A stretch of 64,000 nucleotides of DNA from Oligoflexales bacterium (GTDB taxonomy: Bacteria > Bdellovibrionota_B > Oligoflexia > Oligoflexales > RGVZ01): contig CANFEB010000005.1 of NCBI GenBank assembly GCA_947445775.1, forward strand, positions 1 to 64,000, written 5' to 3'. The notes beneath the pieces were generated by a model, which saw nothing but the letters and a program-made list of their open reading frames with translations, ran no database searches and was not told the DNA's origin. Within the stretch, counting starts at the first letter, position 1. The number at the start of each line of letters is the position of its first letter. Positions 43,691 through 53,228 of this stretch are shown piece after piece. The translations under genes were made by a program, and so were the position numbers.

Positions 43691-44491
43691 CTATAGCACC
43701 AGAGGGCATACGACGCTAAGGCCATCAAATGCCAGCTGGATATTTGTGGGTAATGACTCGCTTATTGCGTGATAATCAATTTCATGGCCAAGATGCGTTA
43801 TAACCCCCTGTTTTGCTTTAATTTTTTCGATAATGGCCACAGTCTCTGGGATGCTGCTATGGGTCGGGTGGGATTCCATCTTCAGACCGCTGGCGACGAT
43901 TGTATGGACTTGGCCCTTCCACCTTTCCAGCAATTCTTCTGGCAGGCTTTTGAAATCCGTTGCGTAAACAAATGGCCCGACCTTGAAAACGCTGGTGGTC
44001 GCGTCGCCATGGTGAGCAGACGCCATCTCAACGTCAACTCCGAAAATGTTAAAAGCCAATCCGGGTATGATTTCGTGAAGGATCACCTTTGGTTTGGTTC
44101 CGTGATAGGCCGTGTTCTGGAAAGCATAGGAAAAGCGGGTTTGCAAATCGTCCAGATGTTGGCGGGCGGCGTGAATGAAAATGGGAACGTCGCTTTGGAA
44201 GAAAAAGGCCCGCAAGTCATCAAATCCGTGGCAATGATCGGAGTGCGTGTGGGTGTAGATGACGTGTTCGATGTTGCGCACGCCCTCGCGGATCATCTGC
44301 AGGCGAAATTCTGTCGCCGTGTCGAAAATAACATGCTGGCCCTCAGGAAAAGTGAGCATGATTGAAGATCGAGTCCGCTGATTTTTTGGGTCATTCGAAG
44401 TGCAAACGGCACAGGAGCAAGCAATCACCGGACATCCCGGCGAACTTCCGCAGCCAAGGATCGTAATCTTAATGTTTTGCTGACGGTGCAT
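43691..44491 (-). CDS. PhnP-like metallo-beta-lactamase-fold hydrolase
   Basis: 266 residues from ATG 44489-44491, inside the last codons of recQ; the longer frame lacks family similarity. ITILGCGSSPGCPVIACSCA is the PhnP-type Cys-rich start (structural zinc) and YTHTHSDHCHGFDDLR the catalytic HxHxDH motif. Members include cyclic phosphodiesterases and related hydrolases; the substrate is not clear. Its start overlaps recQ by 23 bases. Confidence 0.75.
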   Translation of the reverse strand: MHRQQNIKITILGCGSSPGCPVIACSCAVCTSNDPKNQRTRSSIMLTFPEGQHVIFDTATEFRLQMIREGVRNIEHVIYTHTHSDHCHGFDDLRAFFFQSDVPIFIHAARQHLDDLQTRFSYAFQNTAYHGTKPKVILHEIIPGLAFNIFGVDVEMASAHHGDATTSVFKVGPFVYATDFKSLPEELLERWKGQVHTIVASGLKMESHPTHSSIPETVAIIEKIKAKQGVITHLGHEIDYHAISESLPTNIQLAFDGLSVVCPLVL

Positions 44492-46073
44492 GGCCGGAGG
44501 CTTTCTTCCGAGGTTTGGCGTTATCCGCGAGAGTTTCCTTGAAATATGAATCGAGAATGCGCTTTCCCGCAGACTTGGATCGCGCAGCGCTCTGGGCATA
44601 AAGGCGCATTTTTTCTAGTTTGAAAAATGATTCGTTGCGCCGGAATTCGTACCTCCTCCAAAAGGAATCCAAGTCCACCGGAACAGCGCCGGTGAAGAGC
44701 GTATTGTTCATTCCAAAAGCGTCGTCATGCCGATTGGAGGACGAACTTGTCATGCTTTTAAAAAGGTTTTCACGGCAGCCATATTCGATTGCAAACTCCA
44801 CGTCGCGTTGTTTGGCCTTAGGATGTCCGCGAAGAAAAGCAGCAATCATCGCATCCCGGTCACGGCCAGAGGCAGCTGCCTGATCGCATTCCCGGATGCA
44901 GGTTTCCACAACAGCCCTGGCTAACACTGTTTCCGGGAATTGCATTTCAACCATGAAGCGCAGGGTATGGTAGTCCCGTGGGTGATAAACCAAGGTCGCA
45001 ACCGCCGGACGTCCATCGCGGCCCGCTCGCCCTGTTTCCTGCAAATACTGCTCAAGATTTTGCGGCAGGCCCGCATGAATCACCGTCCGGATGTCGTGCT
45101 TGTCAATGCCCATGCCAAAGGCGCTGGTGGCCACCATGCACGGAATTTTTCCACTGAGAAAATCATCCTGCTCCCGGGACCGTAGCGCACTGTCGAGGCC
45201 ACCGTGGTACAGCGCCGCACGAATTTTTTTTCGGGAGATATCTGCGTGAATGGTTTCGGCCGACTTTCGTGTGGCCGCATAGATGATCGTGGCTCCGGAT
45301 TTTTCCAAAATTGAATCCACTGCGAGTTCGATCACAATTTTTGATTGATCTTTGAATGTGCCGGGCTGGATCACATTGAGCGAGATATTTTCGCGGGCAA
45401 AATCGGCGATGAACATCTGCGGATTGCGTAGCCCCAAATTAGTGATCATGTCGGACCTGATTCCTGGCGAAGCCGTCGCGGTCAGGGCCATGCGTATGGC
45501 AGCAGGGAAGGACTGTAGAAATAATCCAATGTTGCGGTACTCGGGCCGGAAGTTGAAGCCCCACTGGCTGGAGCAGTGGGCTTCGTCCACTGCCACCAGG
45601 AAAACATCACGGCTCGCGGCCAGACGGTCCCGGAAATTGGCGTTGGCAAGCCGCTCGGGGGATATGAACAGCAGGGCAGCCTTGCCGGAGTCGATATTTT
45701 GCCATTGCGCGGTCCGGTCTTCCTGGGACTGGGTGCGGTCAAACAGCGCGCATTCCAGGCCCCGGCTCTGCAGGCGCGTTGCCTGGTCACGCATCAATGC
45801 AATCAAGGGCGATACCACCAGCACGAGGCGGCGGGCAGAGGGAGGTAGCAGCATTTCAGAGGCTGCCGGCAAGGCAAAACAAAGGGTTTTGCCACTCCCC
45901 GTGGGGGAGACCGCCAGGCAGTCTTGGCTGGAATCTATGGCATCAAGCACCTGGAGCTGAAAGTCACGGAGTTTTTCCAAGCCAAAAACAGAACGCGCAG
46001 TTTGCGAGCGGGTGATGGCTTTTGTTGTGTCTAAAGGTCTTGCCGTCAGTGTTTGGATCGGATTTTGAATCAT
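44469..46073 (-). CDS. recQ: RecQ-family DNA helicase
   Basis: 534 residues. Motif 0 LRDFQLQVLDAI, Walker A SPTGSGKT, DEAH box VDEAHCSSQWGFNFRPEYRN, and motifs V and VI (TSAFGMGIDKHDIRTVIHAG and QYLQETGRAGRDGRPA) are present. The C-terminal RQC part is short and the HRDC domain is missing. An ATP-dependent 3'-5' helicase in recombination repair; the Lys-rich tail (KPRKKASGHAPSAKH) is additional. Confidence 0.85.
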   Translation of the reverse strand: MIQNPIQTLTARPLDTTKAITRSQTARSVFGLEKLRDFQLQVLDAIDSSQDCLAVSPTGSGKTLCFALPAASEMLLPPSARRLVLVVSPLIALMRDQATRLQSRGLECALFDRTQSQEDRTAQWQNIDSGKAALLFISPERLANANFRDRLAASRDVFLVAVDEAHCSSQWGFNFRPEYRNIGLFLQSFPAAIRMALTATASPGIRSDMITNLGLRNPQMFIADFARENISLNVIQPGTFKDQSKIVIELAVDSILEKSGATIIYAATRKSAETIHADISRKKIRAALYHGGLDSALRSREQDDFLSGKIPCMVATSAFGMGIDKHDIRTVIHAGLPQNLEQYLQETGRAGRDGRPAVATLVYHPRDYHTLRFMVEMQFPETVLARAVVETCIRECDQAAASGRDRDAMIAAFLRGHPKAKQRDVEFAIEYGCRENLFKSMTSSSSNRHDDAFGMNNTLFTGAVPVDLDSFWRRYEFRRNESFFKLEKMRLYAQSAARSKSAGKRILDSYFKETLADNAKPRKKASGHAPSAKH

Positions 46074-46147
46074 CCATCCGTTTTACGTGAATTGACGGTC
46101 GCCGGGGAAGGGATATCTTGGCTATAATTGAGGATATGATATTGCCT

Positions 46148-47392
46148 ATGGAATTCGTTGTGCAAAAATATGGCGGCACCTCGGTCGGGTCTTTGGACCG
46201 GATTAAGCTTGTTGCCGATCATGTCGCTGCGACGCGCGCTCAGGGCGTGAATGTCGTCGTTGTGGTCAGTGCCATGGGCGAGAAGACGGACGAGTTGATC
46301 GCCATGGCCCGGACCCTGAGCGCGGATCCCCCGCGCCGTGAGGTTGATATGCTGCTCACGTCAGGCGAGCGCGTGAGCATGGCATTGCTCAGCATCGCGC
46401 TGTATGAGCGAGGCTTGAAATCCGTTTCTCTGACCGGATCTCAAAGCGGTATCCTTACCGACGAAAATCATGGCAATGCCCGCATTGAAAAAATTCTCGG
46501 TGACCGGATTCGCCGTGGCTTGGCGGACGATTCCATTGTGATCGTTGCCGGCTTTCAGGGAGTCAGCCCCAAGACCAAGGAAGTGACCACCCTTGGACGC
46601 GGTGGATCCGATTTGAGTGCCGTGGCGCTAGCGTCCGTCCTCGGAGCTGTGCGCTGCGAACTGTACAAGGATGTGGAGGGGGTTTTCACGGCAGACCCCA
46701 GGATTGTGCCGGGCGCACGCAAAATTGATTCCTTGCCCTGGTATGCCATGACGGAAATGGCCTGGGCCGGCGCTGAAGTCTTGCACGCCCGCGCCGCGCA
46801 TGTTGCTTCCCGGTTCGGACTTAGCGTCGAGATTCGTTCTAGTTTCAAAACCGATTTGCGCGGAACCATCGTCAAACCTACAACGGAAACGGATATCGCC
46901 ATGTCGATCGATAAAAATGGAATTGAGCAGGCGATGGTCCATACAATCACTTGCAAACACCACATGTGCATGTTCGAAGTCGAAGTTGCTGGTGATGGCG
47001 CAGAAGATCGGGCCAGTAAAATTCACGCGGGTATTCTGGAGTTCCTTTGGCACCAGGGTGAGGCCCCCGGGATCAATCAACGGATCGGAGAGATGCTGCG
47101 TTTTATGATTTCAGAAAATTCTGCGACGGCACTGAGGGCCGCTTTCGCTGATGGCCGCATGGGTGCGCAGCCGAAGTCGGTCCACGTGAACTTGGCGGGG
47201 ACATCCGCGGTTGCGGTGATCGGCAATGGTTTTTTACAGGGTCCGGAAAAGGTCAATCAGGCGCTGGCGGCTGCCCAGTCGGTCGGCCGTGTTTTATTCT
47301 GGGATATCCGTAACCAGGTTTTGACGATCGGGGTTAGTGATGGCGAAGCAACGGCTGTGGTCAATGCCCTGCATGAGGCATTGGTTTGCTGA
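46148..47392 (+). CDS. lysC: Aspartate kinase
   Basis: About 414 residues from ATG 46148 (ATG 46136 and an earlier start are in frame). [33 protein letters not shown] and [17 protein letters not shown] are the kinase signatures; two ACT domains follow from about residue 265. First step of Lys, Thr and Met synthesis. A single-function enzyme, probably feedback controlled through the ACT pair. No pathway partners nearby. Confidence 0.9.
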   Translation: MEFVVQKYGGTSVGSLDRIKLVADHVAATRAQGVNVVVVVSAMGEKTDELIAMARTLSADPPRREVDMLLTSGERVSMALLSIALYERGLKSVSLTGSQSGILTDENHGNARIEKILGDRIRRGLADDSIVIVAGFQGVSPKTKEVTTLGRGGSDLSAVALASVLGAVRCELYKDVEGVFTADPRIVPGARKIDSLPWYAMTEMAWAGAEVLHARAAHVASRFGLSVEIRSSFKTDLRGTIVKPTTETDIAMSIDKNGIEQAMVHTITCKHHMCMFEVEVAGDGAEDRASKIHAGILEFLWHQGEAPGINQRIGEMLRFMISENSATALRAAFADGRMGAQPKSVHVNLAGTSAVAVIGNGFLQGPEKVNQALAAAQSVGRVLFWDIRNQVLTIGVSDGEATAVVNALHEALVC

Positions 47393-47634
47393 CATGCTAT
47401 GTGACTGAGCTTCATATTGCCAAAAATATACTCAGTGATTACAACTGGTTATGAATGTGGCTTATGTGACTAAGCCCAGAAGGGGACGTAACTCGCCATT
47501 TTTTCGTGACATTTATCAGCGACTTCGTCCCCTTAACTAATCAGCAATATCGTCCCATTTGAGGATTCGACCAAACGCTGGAATTCTTTAGGTGATATTT
47601 CTCGGCTCCCTTGGTCAGCACTTTTTTTGTGCCA

Positions 47635-48065
47635 TCACCACCTGTTTAAATGGCCAGGCTGGCCGCCCCAGCTGCACGCTTGCGCGCCTGCGCCATGAAA
47701 CCGGTGCCAAGTTCTTGTTTGGCAGCGGCTGCCGCCGGGATGCTTCCACGTGCATTGACCGCGGTCACGCAGCCATACTGCATGACGGGTCGCCGCCGGA
47801 ATTGCTGGACGAGATGGGGATTTTTTTGTTGGACTTTGATCCCCATTCCCCGGGGAAGCGAGGCCGGAGACTGCTTCTGCCTCGGTCTCTACTTCGCCAG
47901 AGGCTTCCTTCTCTGAGGAAGGAGAATTTTCGGCGCGATTAAGGCCAAGTGAGATACCTGCGTCTCGCCAGATTCCAGCATCTTTTGCGCCGTTCAAGTT
48001 CCCCAATGAGCGACAGGGACTCCAAGGTTATACTTCGCTCGCGGGTGTGCAGTTGTTTTGTTTCT
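47635..48065 (-). pseudogene. Remnant of an HNH endonuclease-family gene
   Basis: The upstream part reads LHTRERSITLESLSLIGELE and then RRK, like the N-terminal helices of the multi-copy HNH proteins of deltaproteobacteria. The frame then jumps to a Glu/Ser-rich linker and RPAIPAATRHAVWLRDRGQC followed by TWKHPGGSRC, the start of their HNH domain. The catalytic H-N-H region that should follow is replaced by unrelated frame. Large internal deletion plus 3' loss. Confidence 0.55.
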
Positions 48066-48081
48066 TAGGAAAAACATAGCA

Positions 48082-48339
48082 TCAGTTTTTATACGAGTAA
48101 TTTTTCGTGTTGGTCATGCCGTCAAAAAGATCTCCGCCATGGCAGTCAATATTGGCAGTGACAGTTAGCAACGATGTTTCATCTCGCGCCTCGACGTGAT
48201 CCCGTTCAATTCGCCCCTTTGACTCAGCCGAGTCGGTGGTGATAACGCGAATTCTTAGAGCTTCATGGCTCTTCGCAGGCACGCACGAATTGAGAAAAAT
48301 TCCGGCGTTCTTCGCCGCCGCCGGCCCAGCCGCTGTCAT
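48082..48339 (-). pseudogene. Possible C-terminal fragment of an exported protein
   Basis: An 85-codon frame with two Cys and a polar, beta-rich sequence (ALRIRVITTDSAESKGRIER). It has no ribosome-binding site, no signal peptide and no recognised family, and it sits inside the relic region. It may be the tail of a lost gene or chance coding. Confidence 0.25.
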
Positions 48340-48479
48340 CCGTATAAATCATGGCCATGCCCCAGATTGAAGTCTCGATAGACCTCGCGAGCCAGTTTCA
48401 GCATTTGATTACGTTTGCCGTCGTCGATGCGATTGGCGGCCGGCCTCTGATAATTCCTGGGGTTGATTCCCGCGCCCAT
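48336..48479 (-). pseudogene. Transposase remnant (ISNCY/IS481-like helix-turn-helix region)
   Basis: 47 codons reading NPRNYQRPAANRIDDGKRNQ then MLKLAREVYRDFNLGHGHDL. It is like the GRPSNRR...LYREKYxDFNxxHxxEKL stretch of ISNCY-type transposases, after which the frame ends. It lies about 60 bases inside the right repeat array, where such a gene would begin. Confidence 0.45.
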
Positions 48480-48779
48480 TAAGGCCCCCCTTCGATCCCT
48501 AACCAATTGATTTGGGTAGGAAGAGCTTAGGGGGTACGGGACGAAGTCGCTGATTAATTCAGACGGGACGATATCGCCGATGAATTACACTCTTTCGCAA
48601 AATAGGGACGCAACTGCGAACAAATATCTTGTTATTCTAAATGGTTAACGGTTTCCACAGGACTGTGATGATTTATCTTCAGGATTATGAGGATATCGTG
48701 ACAATTGTAGCAAAAAACTGAGGGGGCGTTAAGCGCAATGGATAAGTGTTACCGAAAGGGCGCATGGGTTCAGGCTGAA

Positions 48780-49694
48780 TCAATCGAGTGATTTTGAAAC
48801 GCTGAGTCCAAATGTTGCCGCAGAGGCTTCTTGGATATTGGTCTGGCCAAGGCTCACGCCCACATGCCAATTCGCCAGATTCACCATGGCCGTCGCTGTG
48901 CCGCGCGTCACAAGTCCAAATCCGTTGGTTATTTTCGTTGGGAACCCAGAAGATTCGCTCATATCACTCTCGCCAACAACACCGGCAACATAAGCCAGTC
49001 CCGCATCGATCTCGCCACGAAATGAAACCCGGTGGGCGCTATACAGTGTGTAACCTAGGCCGGCGAGGCCGCTGTAAATGTTAGCATCGAAGGATTGGAC
49101 ATCAACGCCTCGGGTTTCGTGTCCCAGGTAATCACGTTCAACATAGGCCACGGATACTTCACCCGCGACTGTGGTAAACATGGCGCGCCCTGTCAGTTCA
49201 AGATCCTGCCAACTCCGAGTTATCCAAGCCCCTGTGGCTTCAATGCCCGCAGCCCCTGGTCCGATAGAGAAACTCGCGGACGCCACGGTTGCGTCGATCA
49301 GGCGACGGCCTTGATTGCGTTGAATGGTATAAAGTTCTTCAATCGACGTTGGGTCGGTGACGTTGCTAAGCAATGCCACCCGTTCGCCGCCACTAACGCT
49401 CGAGTAGGCCTTGTCGATGCCAACGATGCGGCGTTTGCCCGCCATCTTTTGGACGCGCCCGTAGGCAACCAGACGATCATCACTGGAAAAAAATCCAACG
49501 CGGTCGCCCGTGATTAATTCTGGCGAAGAAACAATGCACTGCTTGCCAGAGGCATTGCAGCTTTCAACCTGGGCAACCTTAGCTGCCTTGGCAACGTTGC
49601 TACCGAGCGCCAGTAGCAGCAACACCAACATTTTAAGGAGAGCAGCAAAATCTGGTTTTGATTTTGACTTTTGGAAGCTGTTTTTACGGGACAT
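48780..49694 (-). CDS. Exported protein with probable outer-membrane barrel domain
   Basis: 304 residues from ATG 49692-49694 (GTG/ATG starts up to 49712 possible). A signal segment (LKMLVLLLLALGSNVAKA) precedes a small beta domain with a Cys pair (ESCNASGKQC). From about residue 130 on there are alternating strands with aromatic ends (ASASFSIGPGAAGIEATGAW, GLGYTLYSAHRVSFRGEID) typical of porin-like barrels. No family identified. Confidence 0.55.
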   Translation of the reverse strand: MSRKNSFQKSKSKPDFAALLKMLVLLLLALGSNVAKAAKVAQVESCNASGKQCIVSSPELITGDRVGFFSSDDRLVAYGRVQKMAGKRRIVGIDKAYSSVSGGERVALLSNVTDPTSIEELYTIQRNQGRRLIDATVASASFSIGPGAAGIEATGAWITRSWQDLELTGRAMFTTVAGEVSVAYVERDYLGHETRGVDVQSFDANIYSGLAGLGYTLYSAHRVSFRGEIDAGLAYVAGVVGESDMSESSGFPTKITNGFGLVTRGTATAMVNLANWHVGVSLGQTNIQEASAATFGLSVSKSLD

Positions 49695-49862
49695 GTTCGG
49701 AAACCCCATCACGTTCGCTGCTATTGATGCAAGGATGAGGCCGCGAAGTGCATTGATATTATTGATTGATTACAGGGTGTTGACTGGTTATACTTGAGTC
49801 TGACTGTCAACAGTTTGGTCAAGGGTTCTGGTTGTGTTACCGTTTTGGGCTCGGAGGAAGCG

Positions 49863-50294
49863 ATGGAACCATCATCGGATTTGTCAGTTGAATTGCCCGA
49901 CGACCAGAAACAGAAGTCGCGGTTGGTCTGGATTGCCGCAGCTTTGGTAGCCGGATTGGCGACGTTGTATGTGGGGCGCTATCTCTTGGTGCAATTCACT
50001 CAGGGACGAACCCAGCAGGGTGAGTCAGGTGACGAGTTTTTGATCGACGGTTTTGAAAAGGGAGTGTTTCGCCAAATTCAATTGGGCGATTACCCGCAAA
50101 TTCTAGTCGAAGACAGCGAAGGTAAATTAAACGCCTACGCTTGTTCGGACGGCTGCCCACCACTTGATCAAAATCCAGATTTGTACCTGAACCAGCAAGT
50201 TCGGGTTTTCTTGCGCAGTCAGTCGACTCCAGGGAGCGACGATCCTGTAGACAACGATATCAAGGTTGTTGTTCGCGTTGAGCTAGTGCCTTGA
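49863..50294 (+). CDS. Small single-span membrane protein
   Basis: 143 residues from ATG 49863 behind GGAGGAAGC, a good site. One membrane helix (LVWIAAALVAGLATLYVGRY, about residues 21-40) separates a short acidic cytoplasmic tail from a periplasmic domain with a CSDGC pair. Function unknown. The last 35 bases overlap the convergent gene. Confidence 0.6.
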   Translation: MEPSSDLSVELPDDQKQKSRLVWIAAALVAGLATLYVGRYLLVQFTQGRTQQGESGDEFLIDGFEKGVFRQIQLGDYPQILVEDSEGKLNAYACSDGCPPLDQNPDLYLNQQVRVFLRSQSTPGSDDPVDNDIKVVVRVELVP

Positions 50295-50760
50295 GGGCTT
50301 CTAGCGCTTCAACCGCTTCAACCGCTTTTATATTTTGAACCAAGATTCCTTGATAAATCTGCCAAGCACGCAGCCAAGATAGTCGCTGGCGTTCCTGAGG
50401 CAAGCGGCCAAGCCATTCCGGCAGGGTGGCCAGACGCAAGGGCCGGCTTGGGTCGGCAGGAATGATGCCGGTGGGTTTAAGGTTTTCGGATTGAACAACG
50501 TAAAGAGTCGCCGGAATTTTCGATTCCAGCATCACAATATCCTCAAAATCTGGACAGACTTGATAGCCCGCCGGCTCCAAGGCGAATCCGAGGCGACTCC
50601 TGATCATATCCGCAATTTGTGGCAGGATCGGCATGAGCGGCTGCACCTGCAAATGCAGGCCGGCCCATGGCCCAGGATCAGATGGAAACATCCACAGTCC
50701 GTTGCCGCCATCCAATGGCACCAGGATCAGCGCACGATCCGTTTTGCAGTTCACTAACAT
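50260..50760 (-). CDS. Unknown protein linked to the MglA-like GTPase
   Basis: 166 residues, cytoplasmic by appearance. The N-terminal half (LILVPLDGGNGLWMFPSDPG) and the middle (ATLYVVQSENL) suggest an alpha/beta fold. The end is a helical repeat KAVEAVEALEALKAL, encoded by 9-base repeats, that could form a coiled coil. It starts 17 bases after the GTPase gene, so it is very likely co-transcribed and may be a regulator or effector of it. No family recognised; not clearly MglB (Roadblock). Confidence 0.5.
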   Translation of the reverse strand: MLVNCKTDRALILVPLDGGNGLWMFPSDPGPWAGLHLQVQPLMPILPQIADMIRSRLGFALEPAGYQVCPDFEDIVMLESKIPATLYVVQSENLKPTGIIPADPSRPLRLATLPEWLGRLPQERQRLSWLRAWQIYQGILVQNIKAVEAVEALEALKALAQREQQP

Positions 50761-50777
50761 TCGCGATCCTCCTGGTT

Positions 50778-51359
50778 TCAGATGGACAAGGTTTTGATGA
50801 TCTGTCGGGCGACCGACTGTAACGTCTCAAGGGTGCCGACGGAGCGGGTCGCAATGGCCTCGTGATCCGGGAAGCCACCTGAATTTAGTTCTTCGCGGAG
50901 GACATCAACGGGCATGATGTCGTCCATGTCGCGTTTGTTATATTGAATGACTCGTGGGGTTTCGCTGATGCTGTAGCCGTGATCAGCGAGAAGGCGGCGC
51001 ACATGAGTCATGGATTCAATGTTGTCTGCCATGGCTTCAATCCGCGAATCGGCGACGAAGACAAAGGCATCAAGCCCTTTCATCAAGGTATGCTGAAGGG
51101 TTTCGTAAAGGGTGTGCACCGGCATCGTATAAAGGTGCAGCTTCACATGGAAGTCTTTGACCTTGCCCAGGCTTACCGGCAGAAAATCAAAAAACGGAGT
51201 CGGCCCGGCATTGCCGGACATATCGACCATTCCGGCCTTCATTTCACCTGCTGTGCTGGTATAGACCGACTTTAGATTTAAGGTTTTTCCGGCCGACTGG
51301 GGTCCGAAATAGATCACCTTGCAGTGGATTTCGCGGGTTTCAAAGTTGGTAAAGGCCAT
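50778..51359 (-). CDS. MglA-family small GTPase with altered catalytic residues
   Basis: 193 residues, the length of MglA. Starts MAFTNFETREIHCKVIYFGP, with P-loop GPQSAGKT (19-26), FFDFLPVSLG, and the G4 motif QYNKRD. In MglA the intrinsic arginine finger R53 and the catalytic Q82 of PGQ complete the active site; here they are Pro53 and His82, within PVH. It could therefore bind GTP without normal hydrolysis, or respond to another partner. MglA controls polarity and motility in Myxococcus and Bdellovibrio. The gene lies between dnaX and an unknown gene. Confidence 0.85.
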   Translation of the reverse strand: MAFTNFETREIHCKVIYFGPQSAGKTLNLKSVYTSTAGEMKAGMVDMSGNAGPTPFFDFLPVSLGKVKDFHVKLHLYTMPVHTLYETLQHTLMKGLDAFVFVADSRIEAMADNIESMTHVRRLLADHGYSISETPRVIQYNKRDMDDIMPVDVLREELNSGGFPDHEAIATRSVGTLETLQSVARQIIKTLSI

Positions 51360-51382
51360 ACACCCGCCCCACGTCTGGAAAG

Positions 51383-53071
51383 TCAGTCAATGTTCTTGAT
51401 ACGAACATTTTCCACTTTTCCGCCGAAAACTTCCAGAACATCACGGGTTGTCTGATGGTTTACGGCAGCCTGACGCAAGGCGTCGTGGCGTTGTAGCGTT
51501 TCACGTTCGCTTTTTTGGGCCAGGGACTCCGGTGGGGATGCCGCAGCGGTGGTATCGGCAATGGCTGTGAAATTTGTCTGGGGCTGGGCTTTTTCAATGA
51601 CGATTCGACCCTGAAAGCCAAAAAGGTCTGAGAATGACTGCTTCAGTCTGGCTTGCTCGTCCGGGTTTAGCAGGCAGCGGGCAAAAGACGATTCCAGCAC
51701 GGTCAGAGAAATCAATTCTGGACTGTAAACATGAGGATGAGCATCTTCAAGTTTGCCGGCTTGGAGGGGACGGTGATGGCGCCAGATAGCGACTAGATCA
51801 TGCCATGTCGCCGGAAAGACTTTGATTTTTTTGGCTGTCTCCGATGCAACCGGCGCTGAAGCAACGAGCACTTGAGCGGCGGGTGATTGAGCAACGGGTG
51901 CGGCCATTGGCTGTGCAGGGACTTGGGTGGTTTGGACGAGTTGGGCCGTTTGGCGGAGTTGTTGGAGATCCGGCAGCCCCGGGTCCAGGCACCACTCAAA
52001 AGCGTAGTTTTCAAGAATGCAACGGTCCAGCGGGCTGCCGTCAAGATCTTGCCGGCAGCGAACGAGAGTCCTGAAAATTCGGTTTAAATCAAAATTGGCG
52101 GCAGACTTGCCGATCTTTTCCAGTTCCTGAAGTTCGCCCGCATCCAGATCAAGCTGCGCGAGGTCCAAGGCGTCGCATCCCAAGTCACGGATGACAAAAG
52201 TGTGGCGCGTGAGTTGGGCTAAATCTTCAACGACGCTCATTAAATCAGTGCCGGTTTGCTCAATCTGGTCGATGGTTGCCACCAAAAGTTTGGAGTCTTT
52301 GGCGACCAATGCGCGAAGCAGGGTTGTGATCAGTTCCCTGGGTGCCTGGGCCGTGATGCCTTCGCACAATGCAGCGGTCAGCTTGCCATTGCTGATGGCG
52401 ATGGCCTGGTCAAGGAGGGTTAGCGCATCCCGCATGGACCCGCGGGCTTCACGTGCAATTGGCCGCAAAGATCCAGGCTCGTGAGGAATCCCCTCAAGGC
52501 GCAGGATTTCTTCAAGGCGAGACACCACGGTTGCTGAGGTCATTTTCTGCAGCAAGAAAACCTGGCAGCGCGACAAAATCGTCTGGGGGATTTTCTGCAA
52601 TTCCGTCGTGGCGAACAAGAAAACCACGTGCGCCGGAGGTTCTTCCAGCGTCTTGAGGAGCGCATTGAAGGCGCTCTGCGACAGCATGTGAACTTCGTCG
52701 ATTAGATAAATTTTATATTTCGAGCGTTGTGGGACATAACCGATGGAATCGCGCAACAACCGGACGTCATCAACGCTCGTGTTCGATGCTCCGTCAATTT
52801 CCAGGACATCTTCATGATTGCCGGCGGAGATGGCATGGCAGCTTTCGCATTCTCCACATGGTGAAGGCGTCGGACCTGACTCGCAGTTTAGAGCCTTGGC
52901 GTAGAGGCGAGCTGTGGTGGTCTTACCCACCCCGCGGACCCCGGAAAATATGACCGCTTGCGGAGTCCTACCCATACGGATGGCGTTGGCCAGTGCCTGG
53001 GCTGTCGTGTCTTGTCCGACCAATTGATTAAAAGTTTGGGGGCGATATTTTCGGGCAAGTGGCTGAGTCAC
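51383..53071 (-). CDS. dnaX: DNA polymerase III gamma/tau subunit
   Basis: 562 residues. RKYRPQTFNQLVGQ, Walker A GVRGVGKTTTAR, the zinc module CESGPTPSPCGECESC, DEVHMLSQSAFNALLKTLEE and TTELQKIPQTILSRCQ are standard. The tau C-terminal part runs from about residue 370. Clamp-loader ATPase in the cytoplasm. It is preceded by the SRP RNA and followed by the GTPase gene 23 bases away, instead of the usual ybaB-recR. Confidence 0.94.
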   Translation of the reverse strand: MTQPLARKYRPQTFNQLVGQDTTAQALANAIRMGRTPQAVIFSGVRGVGKTTTARLYAKALNCESGPTPSPCGECESCHAISAGNHEDVLEIDGASNTSVDDVRLLRDSIGYVPQRSKYKIYLIDEVHMLSQSAFNALLKTLEEPPAHVVFLFATTELQKIPQTILSRCQVFLLQKMTSATVVSRLEEILRLEGIPHEPGSLRPIAREARGSMRDALTLLDQAIAISNGKLTAALCEGITAQAPRELITTLLRALVAKDSKLLVATIDQIEQTGTDLMSVVEDLAQLTRHTFVIRDLGCDALDLAQLDLDAGELQELEKIGKSAANFDLNRIFRTLVRCRQDLDGSPLDRCILENYAFEWCLDPGLPDLQQLRQTAQLVQTTQVPAQPMAAPVAQSPAAQVLVASAPVASETAKKIKVFPATWHDLVAIWRHHRPLQAGKLEDAHPHVYSPELISLTVLESSFARCLLNPDEQARLKQSFSDLFGFQGRIVIEKAQPQTNFTAIADTTAAASPPESLAQKSERETLQRHDALRQAAVNHQTTRDVLEVFGGKVENVRIKNID

Positions 53072-53089
53072 GAAAAAACCTCAAAAAAA

Positions 53090-53217
<128 letters not shown>

Positions 53218-53228
53218 TAACTCAGCTA

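Larger units (their letters stand above)
47482..48621. mobile_element. Insertion-sequence relic bounded by inverted repeat arrays
   Basis: Left end: ATCAGCGACTTCGTCCC (47515-47531) and ATCAGCAATATCGTCCC (47540-47556). Right end, inverted: GGGACGAAGTCGCTGATTA (48538-48556) and GGGACGATATCGCCGATGA (48565-48583), plus single GGGACG-YAACT units outside on each side (47483, 48605). Repeated end sites of this sort belong to transposon ends. A transposase-like remnant lies just inside the right array. The rest of the transposase is missing. Confidence 0.5.
47393..48779. other. Gene-poor region of mobile and gene debris
   Basis: No intact gene in about 1.4 kb. It holds two near-copies of GCTATGTGACTGAGC (47396 and 47459), a pair of inverted repeat arrays, a broken HNH gene and a short transposase-like remnant, each listed separately. 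48622-48779 contains nothing I recognise. Confidence 0.6.

Noticed and set aside
51383..53071. Programmed frameshift in dnaX
   Set aside because: No A-rich slippery run with a following hairpin was evident at the usual place.
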